From Hylemonella sp. (GTDB lineage Bacteria > Pseudomonadota > Gammaproteobacteria > Burkholderiales > Burkholderiaceae_C): a DNA stretch of 64,000 nucleotides. Positions within the stretch are counted from its first letter, which is position 1. Every line of letters starts with the position of its first letter. The stretch covers positions 1-64,000 of the forward strand of contig JAUXVI010000024.1 in NCBI GenBank assembly GCA_030680575.1. Reading direction: 5' to 3'. Positions 1 through 8,770 of this stretch are shown here, one piece after another. Made by a program: the position numbers and the translations under genes. The notes under the pieces are model-generated. The model was not told where the DNA came from. It worked only from the letters and a program-made list of their open reading frames with translations, and made no database searches.

Positions 1-2
1 AG

Positions 3-1004
3 GTCGAGGACCAGGCCATCGCCGAGATCGTGAAATTCCAGGAGGACGTCGGCCTGCAGGCGATCACCGACGGCGAGTTCCGCCGCACCTACTTTCACAT
101 CGACTTCCTCGAGCAGATCGGCGGCGTCAAGACGGACATCCCGGTCACCATCATCCGCCCTGACGGCTCGCAGGAGCTGGCCCCGCCGGTGATGCGTGTG
201 ATTGACAAGGTGCGCCACGTCAAGGACATCCAGCGCGCCGACTTCGAGTACCTCAAGAGCCAGATCACCCCGGGTGGCGGCCGCGTGGCCAAGGTCACCA
301 TTCCCTCGCCCACCATGCTGCACTTCCGCGGCGGCCGTGCCGGCATCAGCAAGGAACACTACCCCGAGCTGGAACCCGCGTTCTATGACGACGTGGCCCA
401 GGCCTACGGCGACGAACTGCGCTCATTGGCTGCAGCCGGCTGTACTTATGTGCAGATGGACGACACCAACCTGGCCTACCTGTGCGACGAGAAGATGCGC
501 GAAGCGGCCCGCCAACGTGGTGATGACCCGAACGAACTGCCGCACCGCTACGCCAAGTTCATCAACAAGGTGGTGGCGCAGAAACCGGCCGGCATGACGC
601 TGGCCATGCACCTGTGCCGTGGCAACTTCAAGAGCACGCACGCCGCGTCCGGCAACTACGAGCCGGTGGCCGAAGCCCTGCTGTCGGAGATGAACCTGGA
701 CGCCTACTTCCTGGAGTACGACGACGACCGCAGCGGCGACTTCCGTCCCCTGCGTTTCCTGCCCAAGGGCAAGATCGTGGTGCTGGGCCTGGTGACCACC
801 AAGTTCGGCGCCATGGAATCCAAGGACGCTCTCAAGCGCCGCATCGACGAAGCCGCCCAGTACGCGCCGCTGGAACAGCTGTGCCTGTCGCCACAGTGCG
901 GCTTCTCCAGCACCGTGCACGGCAACGACATCGCCGTTGAAGCCCAGCGCGCCAAGCTGCGCCTGGTGATCGAAACGGCGCAGGAAGTCTGGGGCAGCGC
1001 CTAA
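3..1004 (+). CDS. MetE C-terminal-like methyltransferase family protein, 5' end missing
   Basis: The reading frame is open to the left edge, so the gene begins outside the window; the GTG at 30 is only an internal codon. The product matches the stand-alone C-terminal domain of cobalamin-independent methionine synthase (UROD/MetE-like barrel). It has the early family motif AITDGEFRR, a His-x-Cys pair (MHLCRGN, near base 609) and a late Cys in LSPQCGFSS (near base 897), which together match the zinc ligands of MetE. Such short proteins are often annotated as homocysteine methyltransferase but the true methyl donor and acceptor are usually unknown. It lies beside an aromatic-acid catabolic cluster, so a role in handling methyl groups is possible but is inference. 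Its TAA stop overlaps the stop of the next, convergent gene by 3-4 bases. Confidence 0.8.
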   Translation, partial: VEDQAIAEIVKFQEDVGLQAITDGEFRRTYFHIDFLEQIGGVKTDIPVTIIRPDGSQELAPPVMRVIDKVRHVKDIQRADFEYLKSQITPGGGRVAKVTIPSPTMLHFRGGRAGISKEHYPELEPAFYDDVAQAYGDELRSLAAAGCTYVQMDDTNLAYLCDEKMREAARQRGDDPNELPHRYAKFINKVVAQKPAGMTLAMHLCRGNFKSTHAASGNYEPVAEALLSEMNLDAYFLEYDDDRSGDFRPLRFLPKGKIVVLGLVTTKFGAMESKDALKRRIDEAAQYAPLEQLCLSPQCGFSSTVHGNDIAVEAQRAKLRLVIETAQEVWGSA

Positions 1005-1297
1005 ATCGCAGCCACCGCCACACCGCCTTTGGCGCTGCGGCGGCTGACCAAGGCAAAGGCATAGTCCAGGGCCGCTGCCATGGACTGCTCGATGGCGTGG
1101 CGCTCCTGCTCCGTCAGATAGAACACGAGATCCACATCGTGCCGGACATAGCGCGCGGGCAGACGATTCAACGCCACGCAGGCCACATCCAGCAGCATGT
1201 CGCTCGTGAAGTCCGGGTACCTCGCCGAGTGACGGACGACCTCCTCGAAAACCAGGCGTTCGTAGTAGTTGTGAACCTGCTCGAAGTTGCTGATCAT
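1001..1297 (-). CDS. Late competence protein ComFB family
   Basis: A 98-residue protein containing the typical ComFB signatures HNYYERLVFEEVV, DVACVALNRLPARYVRHDVD and a following FYLT segment. In other bacteria ComFB-like proteins are small single-domain proteins of poorly defined role; some cyanobacterial members bind cyclic dinucleotides. The start is placed at the ATG at 1297 because GGAGA lies about six bases upstream; a TTG at 1309 in the same frame would make the RBS part of the coding sequence. The gene is convergent with the MetE-like gene and the two stop codons overlap. No competence genes are nearby, so the competence name should not be taken as a function. Confidence 0.8.
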   Translation of the reverse strand: MISNFEQVHNYYERLVFEEVVRHSARYPDFTSDMLLDVACVALNRLPARYVRHDVDLVFYLTEQERHAIEQSMAAALDYAFALVSRRSAKGGVAVAAI

Positions 1298-1381
1298 GAA
1301 AGTCTCCAATCCATTGCCTGGAGACCTTAGCAGTTCCCGATCGGCCTGACAAGGGCGATGGCGCCCATGAACGTCAGACAG

Positions 1382-1400
1382 GGGGCCGCGCCCCGGCCCC
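1382..1400 (-). terminator. GC-rich hairpin after the amidohydrolase gene
   Basis: GGGGCCG (1382-1388) pairs with CGGCCCC (1394-1400) across a five-base loop just past the amidohydrolase stop. There is no T-run, so this is at most a weak terminator or an mRNA end-stabilising hairpin. Confidence 0.3.
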
Positions 1401-1409
1401 TCCTCCTTC

Positions 1410-2273
1410 TTACTTCAGCCCCAGCAGGCGCACCGCGTTGTCTTTCAGGATGCCGGGCATCACCTCGGGCTTGAAACCGGCTTCTTCAAAGTCCTTCATC
1501 CAGCGTTCAGGCGTGATCAGCGGGTAGTCGGAACCGAACAGGACACGGTCCTTCAAAAGCGTGTTGGCGTACTGCACCAGTTGCTTCGGAAAGTATTTCG
1601 GGCTCCAGCCGGAGAGGTCGATCCAGACGTTGGGCTTGTGCGTGGCCACGCTCAGTGCCTCGTCCTGCCACGGAAAGCTCGGGTGCGCCATGACGATCTG
1701 CATGTCGGGGAAATCGATCGCCACGTCGTCCAGGTGGATCGGGTTGCTGTACTCCAGGCGCAGACCGCCGCCGCAGCGCATGCCGCTACCAATGCCGCTG
1801 TGGCCGGTGTGGAAGATGGCTGGCATCTTGTACTCGGCAATCACTTCGTAGATCGGCCAGGCCATCTTGTCCTGCGGGTAGCAGCCCTGCACCGTGGGGT
1901 GGAACTTGAAGCCTTTGATGCCGTGTTCCTCGATCAGACGACGCGCCTCGCGCGCGCCCATCTTGCCCTTGTGCGGATCGATGCTGGCAAAGGCCATCAT
2001 CATGTCGCTGTTGGCCTTGGCCGCTTCGGCGATCTCCTCATTCGGAATGCGGCGGCGTCCGAGCTGCGATTCGCTGTCCACCGTGAACATCACCAGACCG
2101 ATCTTGCGTTCACGGTAATAGGCGATCGTCTCGGCAATGGTCGGGCGACGGCTGGAACGGAAATACTTGTCGGCCGCGCGGTCGTACTCCTCGCCGTAGT
2201 TGTCGAACGGATTCCAGCAGCTCACCTCGGCATGGGTGTGAATGTCGATGGCAATCAGGTTCTTGTGGTCCAT
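1410..2273 (-). CDS. Amidohydrolase family protein (amidohydrolase-2 type)
   Basis: A 287-residue TIM-barrel metal-dependent hydrolase or decarboxylase. It starts MDHKNLIAIDIHTHAEV, where HTHAE is the N-terminal metal-binding motif; later FKFHPTVQG, a central FHTGHSG, MAHPSFPW and a terminal LFGSDYPL carry the His and Asp residues usual for the ACMSD / resorcylate decarboxylase / 4-oxalomesaconate hydratase group. The start at 2273 has GGAG eight bases upstream. It is divergent from the crotonase-ligase operon and shares a 118-bp promoter region with a strong palindrome. This suggests joint control and a role with an aromatic or aliphatic dicarboxylic intermediate, but the substrate cannot be read from the sequence. 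Confidence 0.8.
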   Translation of the reverse strand: MDHKNLIAIDIHTHAEVSCWNPFDNYGEEYDRAADKYFRSSRRPTIAETIAYYRERKIGLVMFTVDSESQLGRRRIPNEEIAEAAKANSDMMMAFASIDPHKGKMGAREARRLIEEHGIKGFKFHPTVQGCYPQDKMAWPIYEVIAEYKMPAIFHTGHSGIGSGMRCGGGLRLEYSNPIHLDDVAIDFPDMQIVMAHPSFPWQDEALSVATHKPNVWIDLSGWSPKYFPKQLVQYANTLLKDRVLFGSDYPLITPERWMKDFEEAGFKPEVMPGILKDNAVRLLGLK

Positions 2274-2343
2274 GACCGTCTCCTTCAAAAAATGGGCAAG
2301 CCCTAGGGTAAACACCGAGAAAAATTCACCCCGGCGCGCTTGA

Positions 2344-2366
2344 TATGGTTATATTTGATAACCATA
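2344..2366. promoter_or_regulatory. Perfect inverted repeat, candidate MarR operator
   Basis: TATGGTTAT (2344-2352) and ATAACCATA (2358-2366) form a perfect 9-bp inverted repeat with a 5-bp spacer. It lies between the divergent amidohydrolase (start 2273) and crotonase (start 2392) genes, about 25 bp upstream of the crotonase ATG. The size and AT-rich arms fit MarR-family operators, and a MarR gene ends the same operon at 8771-9226. That this MarR binds here is inference. Confidence 0.6.
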
Positions 2367-2391
2367 ATCGATTCCAGAAAGAAACGCAACC

Positions 2392-3174
2392 ATGAGCCAT
2401 CCAGACATTCATTTCGAGCGCCGCGGCGAACAGCAGGAAGTCGCCATCATCCGCCTCACCCGTCCCGCCAAGCGTAACGCGCTCAACGACGGCCTGATTC
2501 TCGCCATTCGCAACCTGTTTGAAACCATGCCCGAAGGCGTGCGTGCCGCCGTCATTGACGGCGACGGCGAGCACTTCTGCGCCGGCCTCGATTTGAGCGA
2601 GCTGAAAGAACGCGACGCCGGCCAAGGCCTGCACCACTCGCGCATGTGGCACGCTGCGCTGGAATGCGTGCAGTACGGCCCGGTGCCGGTGATCGCGGCG
2701 CTCCACGGCGCTGTGGTTGGCGGCGGCCTGGAGCTGGCCAGTGCCTGCCACATCCGCGTGGCGGACGAGAGCACCTTCTACGCCCTGCCCGAAGGCTCGC
2801 GCGGCATCTTCGTCGGCGGCGGTGGCGCAGTGCGCATCCCGCGCCTGATCGGTGCCGCCCGCATGGCCGACATGATGCTCACCGGCCGCGTCTACAACGC
2901 GCAGGATGGCGAGAAGGTCGGCTTTGCCCAGTACCTGGTCCCGCAGGGCACCGCCTTCGACAAGGCCTTCGAGCTGGCCGTGCGCGTGGCGCAGAACGCG
3001 CCACTGACCAATTACGCCTTGATCCACGCTCTGCCGCGTATCGCCGAGCAGCCGGCCGACCAGGGCTTCCTGACCGAGGCCATGATGGCCGCCATTGCCC
3101 AGAGCGCGCCGGAAGCCAAGGAGCGCGTGCGCGCCTTCCTCGAAGGCAAGGCCACCAAGGTCAGCAAGGGCTGA
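2392..3174 (+). CDS. Enoyl-CoA hydratase/isomerase (crotonase) family protein
   Basis: A 260-residue crotonase. The oxyanion-hole segments HFCAGLDLSEL and HGAVVGGGLELASACH are clear. Both glutamates used by hydratases are kept: the one in GGGLELA and the one in ALPEGSRG. It therefore probably hydrates an enoyl-CoA rather than acting only as an isomerase. It lacks the look of classical feruloyl-CoA hydratase-lyase, so a beta-oxidative step on an aryl-acryloyl-CoA is more likely than direct vanillin release; this is inference. It is the first gene of a plus-strand run (crotonase, CoA ligase, SDR, Bug protein, acyl-CoA dehydrogenase, MarR) and sits just behind the candidate operator. Confidence 0.85.
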   Translation: MSHPDIHFERRGEQQEVAIIRLTRPAKRNALNDGLILAIRNLFETMPEGVRAAVIDGDGEHFCAGLDLSELKERDAGQGLHHSRMWHAALECVQYGPVPVIAALHGAVVGGGLELASACHIRVADESTFYALPEGSRGIFVGGGGAVRIPRLIGAARMADMMLTGRVYNAQDGEKVGFAQYLVPQGTAFDKAFELAVRVAQNAPLTNYALIHALPRIAEQPADQGFLTEAMMAAIAQSAPEAKERVRAFLEGKATKVSKG

Positions 3175-3223
3175 AACCAAGCAAGACAGCGACACCATGC
3201 CAACGATTGCAGAGAAAACACCC

Positions 3224-5092
3224 ATGAGTGAGACTTCCCCCACACCGCGCTATCGCCCGGTGAATTTCGGCGTCACGCGCGTCAATGTGCGCGAAGGTGC
3301 CCCCGGCGTGCGCTACGTTCAAGCCGAACTGCCGCTGGGCGCCTTTGCCCGGCGCCTGAGTGACTTCCTGGTGCACTGGGCCGAGACCGAACCGGACCGC
3401 ACCTTCATGGCACGCCGTGCCCAGTTGGGCAACGGCCGCACCGGCGACTGGCAGCGCATCAGCTACGCCCAGGCCCTGGACAGCGCACGCCGCATCGGCC
3501 AGGCCTTGCTCGACCGCAAGCTCACCCCCGAGCGCCCGGTGGTGATCCTGAGCGAGAACACACTGGAACACGCGCTGATGTCGTTGGGCTGTCTCTATGC
3601 GGGGGTGCCCTACTGCCCGGTCTCGCCGGCCTATGCCACGGTCAGCCAGGACTACGACAAGCTGCGCCATGTGTTGGACACGCTGACGCCGGGTCTGGTA
3701 TTTGCCGCCGACGGTGCGCGCTACGGCCGCGCGATCATGACCACCGTCGCCCCTGACGTGGCCGTGGTGCTGGCCCAGGGCACGCTGGAAGGCCGGGCGA
3801 GCACGCCGTTTGAGACGCTCCTCAACACCACGGCCACGGCAGCGGTGGATGACGCCATGCATGCGGTGCGACCGGACACCATTGCCAAGTTCCTCTTCAC
3901 CTCGGGCTCGACCAAGATGCCCAAGCCGGTGATCAACACCCACCGCATGTGGTGCGCCAACCTGCAGCAGATCACGCTGTCAATGCCAGTCGTCGCCGAA
4001 GCTCCGCCGGTGTTTGTCGACTGGCTGCCCTGGAACCACACCTTCGGCGGCAACCACAACGTCGGCCTGACCTTGCAGCACGGAGGCACGCTCTACATTG
4101 ACGACGGCAAACCCACGGCGGCCCTGATCCATGAGACGCTGCGCAACCTGCGCGAAATCGCCCCGACGCTGTACTTCAATGTGCCGACCGGCTTCGAGAT
4201 GATTGCGCAGGCCATGAAGACCGATGCCGCACTGCGCAGCAAGCTGCTGTCGCGCGTGCGCATGTTCTTCTATTCCGGTGCCGGCCTGGCGCAACCGGTG
4301 TGGGACAGCCTGCACGCAACGGCGGAAGCCGAAATCGGCGAACGCATCGTCATGGCCACCGGCCTGGGCATGACCGAATCGGCACCGTCAGCCATGTTCA
4401 CCAACAGCCCCGATGTGAAAGCCGGCGACATTGGCGCCCCCGTGCCAGGCATGACGCTCAAGCTGGTCGATGTGGACGGCAAGATCGAAGTACGCTATCG
4501 CGGCCCCAACGTGACACCGGGTTACTGGCGCTCGGAGCAAGCGACGCGCGACGCCTTTGACGACGAAGGTTATCTGTGCACCGGCGACGCCGTGCAGTGG
4601 ATCGATCCGGCCAACATTCACCGTGGCCTCAAGTTCGATGGTCGCATTGCAGAAGATTTCAAACTCGCGACCGGCACCTTTGTCAGCGTCGGACCGATGC
4701 GAGGCAAGGTCATCGTGGCTGGCGCGCCTTACGTGCAGGACGTCGTGCTGACCGGTCTGAACATGAAGGAAGTGGGCGCGCTGATTTTCCCCTCGCCCGC
4801 CTGCCGCGAAGTCAGCGGCCTGCCAGCCGATGCCCCGTGGGCCGAGGTGCTGGCCAGCGCGCCGGTGCGCCTGCGCATGCAGGCCGTCATTGACGAACTG
4901 GCGCGCCAGGCCACCGGCAGCGCCAACCGTATCGCGCGTGCGCTGCTGCTGGCCGAGCCGCCTTCGATCGACAAAGGCGAGGTCACTGACAAGGGCTCGA
5001 TCAACCAGCGCGCCGTGCTCAAGCACCGCGACGCCCTGGTACAGGCCCTGCACGACGACAGTGCGCCCGGCATCATCAAACCTGGCGCATGA
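3224..5092 (+). CDS. fcs: Feruloyl-CoA synthase-like AMP-dependent CoA ligase
   Basis: An adenylate-forming ligase of 622 residues, the size usual for feruloyl-CoA synthases. The opening segment RYRPVNFGVTRVNVRE is typical of that subgroup. The AMP-binding P-loop reads LFTSGSTKMPKPVINTH, followed by VDWLPWNHTFGGNHN, the A5-type ATGLGMTES and the hinge motif YLCTGD. It would convert ferulate or a related hydroxycinnamate or aryl acid plus ATP and CoA to the acyl-CoA in the cytoplasm, the entry step for the neighbouring enzymes. I chose ATG 3224, with a weak purine-rich RBS; ATG 3197 (nine residues longer) is an alternative. Longer in-frame starts overlap the crotonase gene and are unlikely. 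Confidence 0.85.
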   Translation: MSETSPTPRYRPVNFGVTRVNVREGAPGVRYVQAELPLGAFARRLSDFLVHWAETEPDRTFMARRAQLGNGRTGDWQRISYAQALDSARRIGQALLDRKLTPERPVVILSENTLEHALMSLGCLYAGVPYCPVSPAYATVSQDYDKLRHVLDTLTPGLVFAADGARYGRAIMTTVAPDVAVVLAQGTLEGRASTPFETLLNTTATAAVDDAMHAVRPDTIAKFLFTSGSTKMPKPVINTHRMWCANLQQITLSMPVVAEAPPVFVDWLPWNHTFGGNHNVGLTLQHGGTLYIDDGKPTAALIHETLRNLREIAPTLYFNVPTGFEMIAQAMKTDAALRSKLLSRVRMFFYSGAGLAQPVWDSLHATAEAEIGERIVMATGLGMTESAPSAMFTNSPDVKAGDIGAPVPGMTLKLVDVDGKIEVRYRGPNVTPGYWRSEQATRDAFDDEGYLCTGDAVQWIDPANIHRGLKFDGRIAEDFKLATGTFVSVGPMRGKVIVAGAPYVQDVVLTGLNMKEVGALIFPSPACREVSGLPADAPWAEVLASAPVRLRMQAVIDELARQATGSANRIARALLLAEPPSIDKGEVTDKGSINQRAVLKHRDALVQALHDDSAPGIIKPGA

Positions 5093-5182
5093 AGCACCCC
5101 CGAATCGCCTTCGGCGCTCCCCCTCAAGGGGGCGCACCCAGCAGCCCGGCCAAGCCGGTTCTGCAGGCGTCCCCGGATTGCA
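5093..5182 (+). repeat. Extragenic GC-rich repeat, copy A
   Basis: The gap between the ligase and SDR genes contains CGCCTTCGGCGCTCCCCCTC and AAGGGGGCGC followed by a segment with CCCGGCCAAGCCGGTTC. Close relatives recur at 30112-30185 in the same orientation and 28015-28080 in reverse. It contains short hairpins and no ORF. Such dispersed sequences are common in Comamonadaceae genomes. Confidence 0.6.
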
Positions 5183-5233
5183 CCCTCTCTTTCTTGCGTC
5201 ACAGCTGACGCGCCGCACCCAAGGATCACTGAC

Positions 5234-5998
5234 ATGGACATCAAAGGACAAGCCGCTCTCGTCACGGGTGCCGCCTCCGGACTGGGCGAGGCCACCGCGC
5301 GCGAACTGGCGCGCCTGGGCGCCAAGGTCGCCGTGCTGGATGTGAATGCCGCACTGGCTGAAAAAGTGGCCGCCGAAATCGGCGGCGTCGCCTGCGTCTG
5401 CGACATCACGAACACCGACAGCGTGAACGCCGCACTGGCCAAGGCAGCTGCCGCGCATGGCCCGGCCCGCATCCTGATGAACATTGCCGGCATCGGCACG
5501 GCCAAGCGCGTTGTCGGCCGCGATGGCTCACCGGCCCCGCTGGAAGACTTCGCGCGCGTCATCAACGTCAACCTGGTCGGCAGCTACAACATCAGCCGCC
5601 TGTTCGCTGCCGAGTGCGTCAAGCTCAGCCCCCTGGAAGACGGCGAACGCGGCGTGATGATGTTCACCGCTTCGGTTGCCGCCTTTGACGGTCAGGTCGG
5701 TCAGCAGGCCTACAGCGCCTCCAAGGGCGGCCTGGTCGGCATGACGCTGCCCATGGCACGCGATCTGGCGCAACACGGCATTCGCGTCTGTACCGTGGCA
5801 CCCGGCCTGTTTGCCACGCCGCTGATGAAAGAGCTGCCAGAGGCGGTGCAGGCCTCGCTGGCCGCGTCCATCCCCTTCCCGTCGCGGCTGGGCAAGCCCG
5901 AGGAGTTTGCCCAGCTGGCCTGCCACATCGTGACCAACGGCCACCTCAATGGCGAGGTGATCCGGCTGGACGGTGCCTTGCGCATGGCGCCGCGCTGA
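5234..5998 (+). CDS. SDR-family 3-hydroxyacyl-CoA dehydrogenase (HSD10-like)
   Basis: A 254-residue short-chain dehydrogenase. It shows the NAD-binding TGAASGLGEATA motif at the N terminus, the D after the second strand that favours NAD(H), NIAGIG, a serine in MMFTASVAAF and the catalytic YSASK. The pattern with ASGLG, ECVKLSP and GVMMFTASVAAFDG matches type II 3-hydroxyacyl-CoA dehydrogenases (HSD17B10 group). In this operon it would oxidise the 3-hydroxyacyl-CoA made by the crotonase to the 3-ketoacyl-CoA. RBS AAGGAT lies upstream of the ATG. The C-terminal RLDGALRMAPR is typical of the group. No thiolase is adjacent; the nearest thiolase-like gene is near 44 kb. Confidence 0.85.
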   Translation: MDIKGQAALVTGAASGLGEATARELARLGAKVAVLDVNAALAEKVAAEIGGVACVCDITNTDSVNAALAKAAAAHGPARILMNIAGIGTAKRVVGRDGSPAPLEDFARVINVNLVGSYNISRLFAAECVKLSPLEDGERGVMMFTASVAAFDGQVGQQAYSASKGGLVGMTLPMARDLAQHGIRVCTVAPGLFATPLMKELPEAVQASLAASIPFPSRLGKPEEFAQLACHIVTNGHLNGEVIRLDGALRMAPR

Positions 5999-6042
5999 TC
6001 TTTTTTCTTTCCCTTCCCCAACCACCACAAAAGGAGACAACC

Positions 6043-7032
6043 ATGACAACACGTCGCAACTTCGTCCAAGCCGCTGCCGGTGCCGCCGCGCTCGGCGCCC
6101 TCAGCCCGTTCTCGGCCTTCGCCCAGGCCATTGAGCAGGTCAAGATCCTCTACGGCTTCCCTGCCGGCAGCTCCGGTGACAGCGTGGCGCGCCGCGTCGG
6201 CGAAAAGCTGGCCGGTTCTGCCTTCACCAAAAATGCCGCCGTGGTCGAGAACAAACCCGGCGCCGGCGGCCGCATCGCGCTGGAAACGCTCAAGGCGGCT
6301 CCCGCAGACGGTTCAGTGCTGGCACTGGCCCAGGTTTCAGCGCTGGCCAACTACCCGCACATCTACAGCAAGATGAACTACGTCCCGCAGGACTTCGCTC
6401 CGATCTCCATCGGCGCCGTCATGCACCATGGCCTGGCTGTGGGCCCGCTGGTGCCGGCCAACGTCAAGACGGTGAAGGACTTCCTGGCCTGGGCCAAGGC
6501 CAATCCGAAGGACGCCAGCTACGGCTCGCCCGGTGCCGGCTCCACGCCGCACTTCCTGGGCGCGCTGCTGGGCATCAACAGCGGCGTGGAACTCAAGCAC
6601 GTGCCCTACCGCGGCTCGGTGCCGGGTGTGACCGACGTGGTCGGCGGCCAGATCGCCGCCATGGTCACGCCGCATGGCGACTTCATTGCCAACTACAAGG
6701 CCGGCAAGCTGCGCATTCTGGCCACCTCCGGCCCGAAGCGCTCGCCTTACGTGCCTGAAGTGCCGACCTTTGCGGAACAAGGCTTCCCGGAGCTGACCAC
6801 CGAAGAATGGTTCGGTTTCTACGCACCGGCCAAGACACCGAAGAACGTGCTGCAGGCTGCCAACGCCGCCATCAATGCCGCGCTCAAAGACAAAGCGGTC
6901 ATCGACAGCCTGGCCATCGTCGGCCTGATCCCGCGTGGCTCGAGCATGGAGGAAATGGCGGCCTCGCAGGCGGCAGAGTCCAAGCACTGGGGCCCGCTGA
7001 TCAAGAAGATCGGCTTCACCGCGGAGTCCTGA
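6043..7032 (+). CDS. Bug/TctC-family periplasmic solute-binding protein
   Basis: A 329-residue member of the Bug (Bordetella uptake gene) family, the periplasmic binding proteins linked to tripartite tricarboxylate-type uptake and greatly expanded in Burkholderiales. The N terminus MTTRRNFVQAAAGAAALGA carries a twin-arginine-like export signal ending near AFAQ. Family motifs include YGFPAGSSGD, VENKPGAGGRIA and PYRGSVPGVTDVVGGQIA. RBS AAGGAGA is ideal. No membrane subunits (TctA/TctB) are nearby, as is common for orphan Bug proteins. Its place between aromatic-degradation enzymes suggests that it binds the pathway substrate; that is inference. Confidence 0.88.
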   Translation: MTTRRNFVQAAAGAAALGALSPFSAFAQAIEQVKILYGFPAGSSGDSVARRVGEKLAGSAFTKNAAVVENKPGAGGRIALETLKAAPADGSVLALAQVSALANYPHIYSKMNYVPQDFAPISIGAVMHHGLAVGPLVPANVKTVKDFLAWAKANPKDASYGSPGAGSTPHFLGALLGINSGVELKHVPYRGSVPGVTDVVGGQIAAMVTPHGDFIANYKAGKLRILATSGPKRSPYVPEVPTFAEQGFPELTTEEWFGFYAPAKTPKNVLQAANAAINAALKDKAVIDSLAIVGLIPRGSSMEEMAASQAAESKHWGPLIKKIGFTAES

Positions 7033-7038
7033 TCGGCC

Positions 7039-8745
7039 ATGGACTTCCAACCGCGTCTTGACGACATCCAGCACATCCTGACGGCGGTGCTGGACACACC
7101 GGCCCAGCTGCAAGCCCTGCCGCCCTTCGCTGAAGTCGATGCCGACCTCATGCAACAGGTGCAGGAAGAAGCCGGGAAATTCGTCGCCAGCGAGATTGCG
7201 CCCTTGCAGCGCATCGGTGACGAAACCGGTTGTCGTTTCGACGCGGGGGTGGTCACGGCACCGCCTGGCTTCCGCCAAGCCTACCAGGCCTTCTGGCAAG
7301 GCGGCTGGCCCTCGCTGGCCTGCGCAACGGAAGACGGCGGCCAGGGGCTGCCCGCCGTGCTGGAGGCTGTTCTCTACGAAATGCTGAGCGCGGCCAACCA
7401 TGGCTGGACCATGGCGCCGGGCCTGCTACACGGCGCTTACGAGTGCCTCAAGCACCACGGCAGCGAGGAACTGAAGGCACGCTACCTGGGCAAGATCGCC
7501 ACCGGCGAATGGCTGGCCACCATGTGCCTGACCGAACCGCACGCCGGCAGCGACCTGGGGCTGGTGCGCACCAAGGCCACGCCGCAGGGCGACGGCTATC
7601 GCGTCAGCGGCACCAAGATCTTCATCTCTGGCGGCGAACATGATCTGACCGACAACATCGTGCATCTGGTGCTGGCACGCCTGCCCGATGCACCGGCCGG
7701 CCCCAAGGGCCTGTCGCTGTTCCTGGCACCGAAGTTTCTGCCGGACGGCAGCCGCAACCCGATTGTTTGCGAGCGCATCGAGGAAAAAATGGGCCTGCAC
7801 GGCAGCCCGACCTGCGTCATGCGTTTCGATGACGCCACCGGCTGGCTGGTGGGTGAACCCAACCGCGGCCTGAATGCGATGTTCGTCATGATGAACGCCG
7901 CACGCATGCATGTGGGCTTGCAAGGCATCGGCCTGCTGGAAGCAGCCTGGCAGAAAGCCAGCGCCTATGCGCAGGAGCGGCGCCAGATGCGTGCGCCTGG
8001 CGCCAGCGGCACCAGCCTGATTGCAGAACACCCGGCCATCCAGCGCATGCTGGACACGCAACGTGCCTGGATCGATGGCGGTCGTGTGCTGGCCTACCGC
8101 ACGGCGGTGGAGCTCGACATCGCCAAACACCATGCCGATGCCACACGCCGCGAAAGCGCGCAGCGCTGGTGCAGCCTGGTCACGCCGGTGCTCAAGTCCG
8201 CCTGGACCCACCAGGCTTTCCATGGCGGCAGCGAATGCCTGCAGGTGTTCGGCGGCCACGGGTATGTGCGTGAATGGGGCATCGAGCAGATCGTGCGCGA
8301 CGCGCGCGTGGCCATGATTTACGAAGGCACCAACGAGATCCAGGCGATCGACCTGCTGGTGCGCAAGGTGCTGCCTGACGGCGGTGCCGCGCTGTCTGCC
8401 CTGCTGCAGGAGCTGACTGAGGCGCTGGATGCCCAGCAACCGGCCCAGGCCGCGGTGCTGCAACGTTTTGGCGCTGTTCGCGACTTGGCCGCCCAGCTGT
8501 CGCGAGCCAACGCGCAGCAGGCCGAACTGGCCTACTGGGTGGCTGACGATTTCCTGCGCGCTGTGGCGCTGGCTCTGCTGGGCTGGGCCTGGACCCGCAT
8601 CGAAGCCGCCAGCCCAGTCGACACGGCGGCGACTCGCTGGACGGCACCGGCGCGCGCCCTGAAAGACTGGATACTGCCCGAATTCGACATGCGTCTGCAG
8701 ATCATCCGGGGCCAACTGGAACGGGTTCATCCCGCACAGGCATAG
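7039..8745 (+). CDS. Acyl-CoA dehydrogenase with extended C-terminal domain
   Basis: A 568-residue flavoprotein longer than the usual 380-residue acyl-CoA dehydrogenase; the extra C-terminal part matches the extension seen in DmdC-like/FadE-like members. Motifs: MCLTEPHAGSDLGLVRTKA (FAD/substrate site), FGGHGYVREWGIEQIVRDAR and IYEGTNEIQAIDLL. It would introduce a double bond in an acyl-CoA, passing electrons to ETF (etfAB is at 19.3-21 kb). The ATG is only six bases past the Bug-protein stop, so the two genes are probably co-transcribed and translationally coupled; the RBS is weak. Confidence 0.88.
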   Translation: MDFQPRLDDIQHILTAVLDTPAQLQALPPFAEVDADLMQQVQEEAGKFVASEIAPLQRIGDETGCRFDAGVVTAPPGFRQAYQAFWQGGWPSLACATEDGGQGLPAVLEAVLYEMLSAANHGWTMAPGLLHGAYECLKHHGSEELKARYLGKIATGEWLATMCLTEPHAGSDLGLVRTKATPQGDGYRVSGTKIFISGGEHDLTDNIVHLVLARLPDAPAGPKGLSLFLAPKFLPDGSRNPIVCERIEEKMGLHGSPTCVMRFDDATGWLVGEPNRGLNAMFVMMNAARMHVGLQGIGLLEAAWQKASAYAQERRQMRAPGASGTSLIAEHPAIQRMLDTQRAWIDGGRVLAYRTAVELDIAKHHADATRRESAQRWCSLVTPVLKSAWTHQAFHGGSECLQVFGGHGYVREWGIEQIVRDARVAMIYEGTNEIQAIDLLVRKVLPDGGAALSALLQELTEALDAQQPAQAAVLQRFGAVRDLAAQLSRANAQQAELAYWVADDFLRAVALALLGWAWTRIEAASPVDTAATRWTAPARALKDWILPEFDMRLQIIRGQLERVHPAQA

Positions 8746-8770
8746 ACTGACCCGCTTCTATCCATGAGTT

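Noticed and set aside
2326-3243. 305-codon minus-strand frame across the crotonase gene
   Set aside because: Shadow of the crotonase; it would also cross the promoter palindrome.
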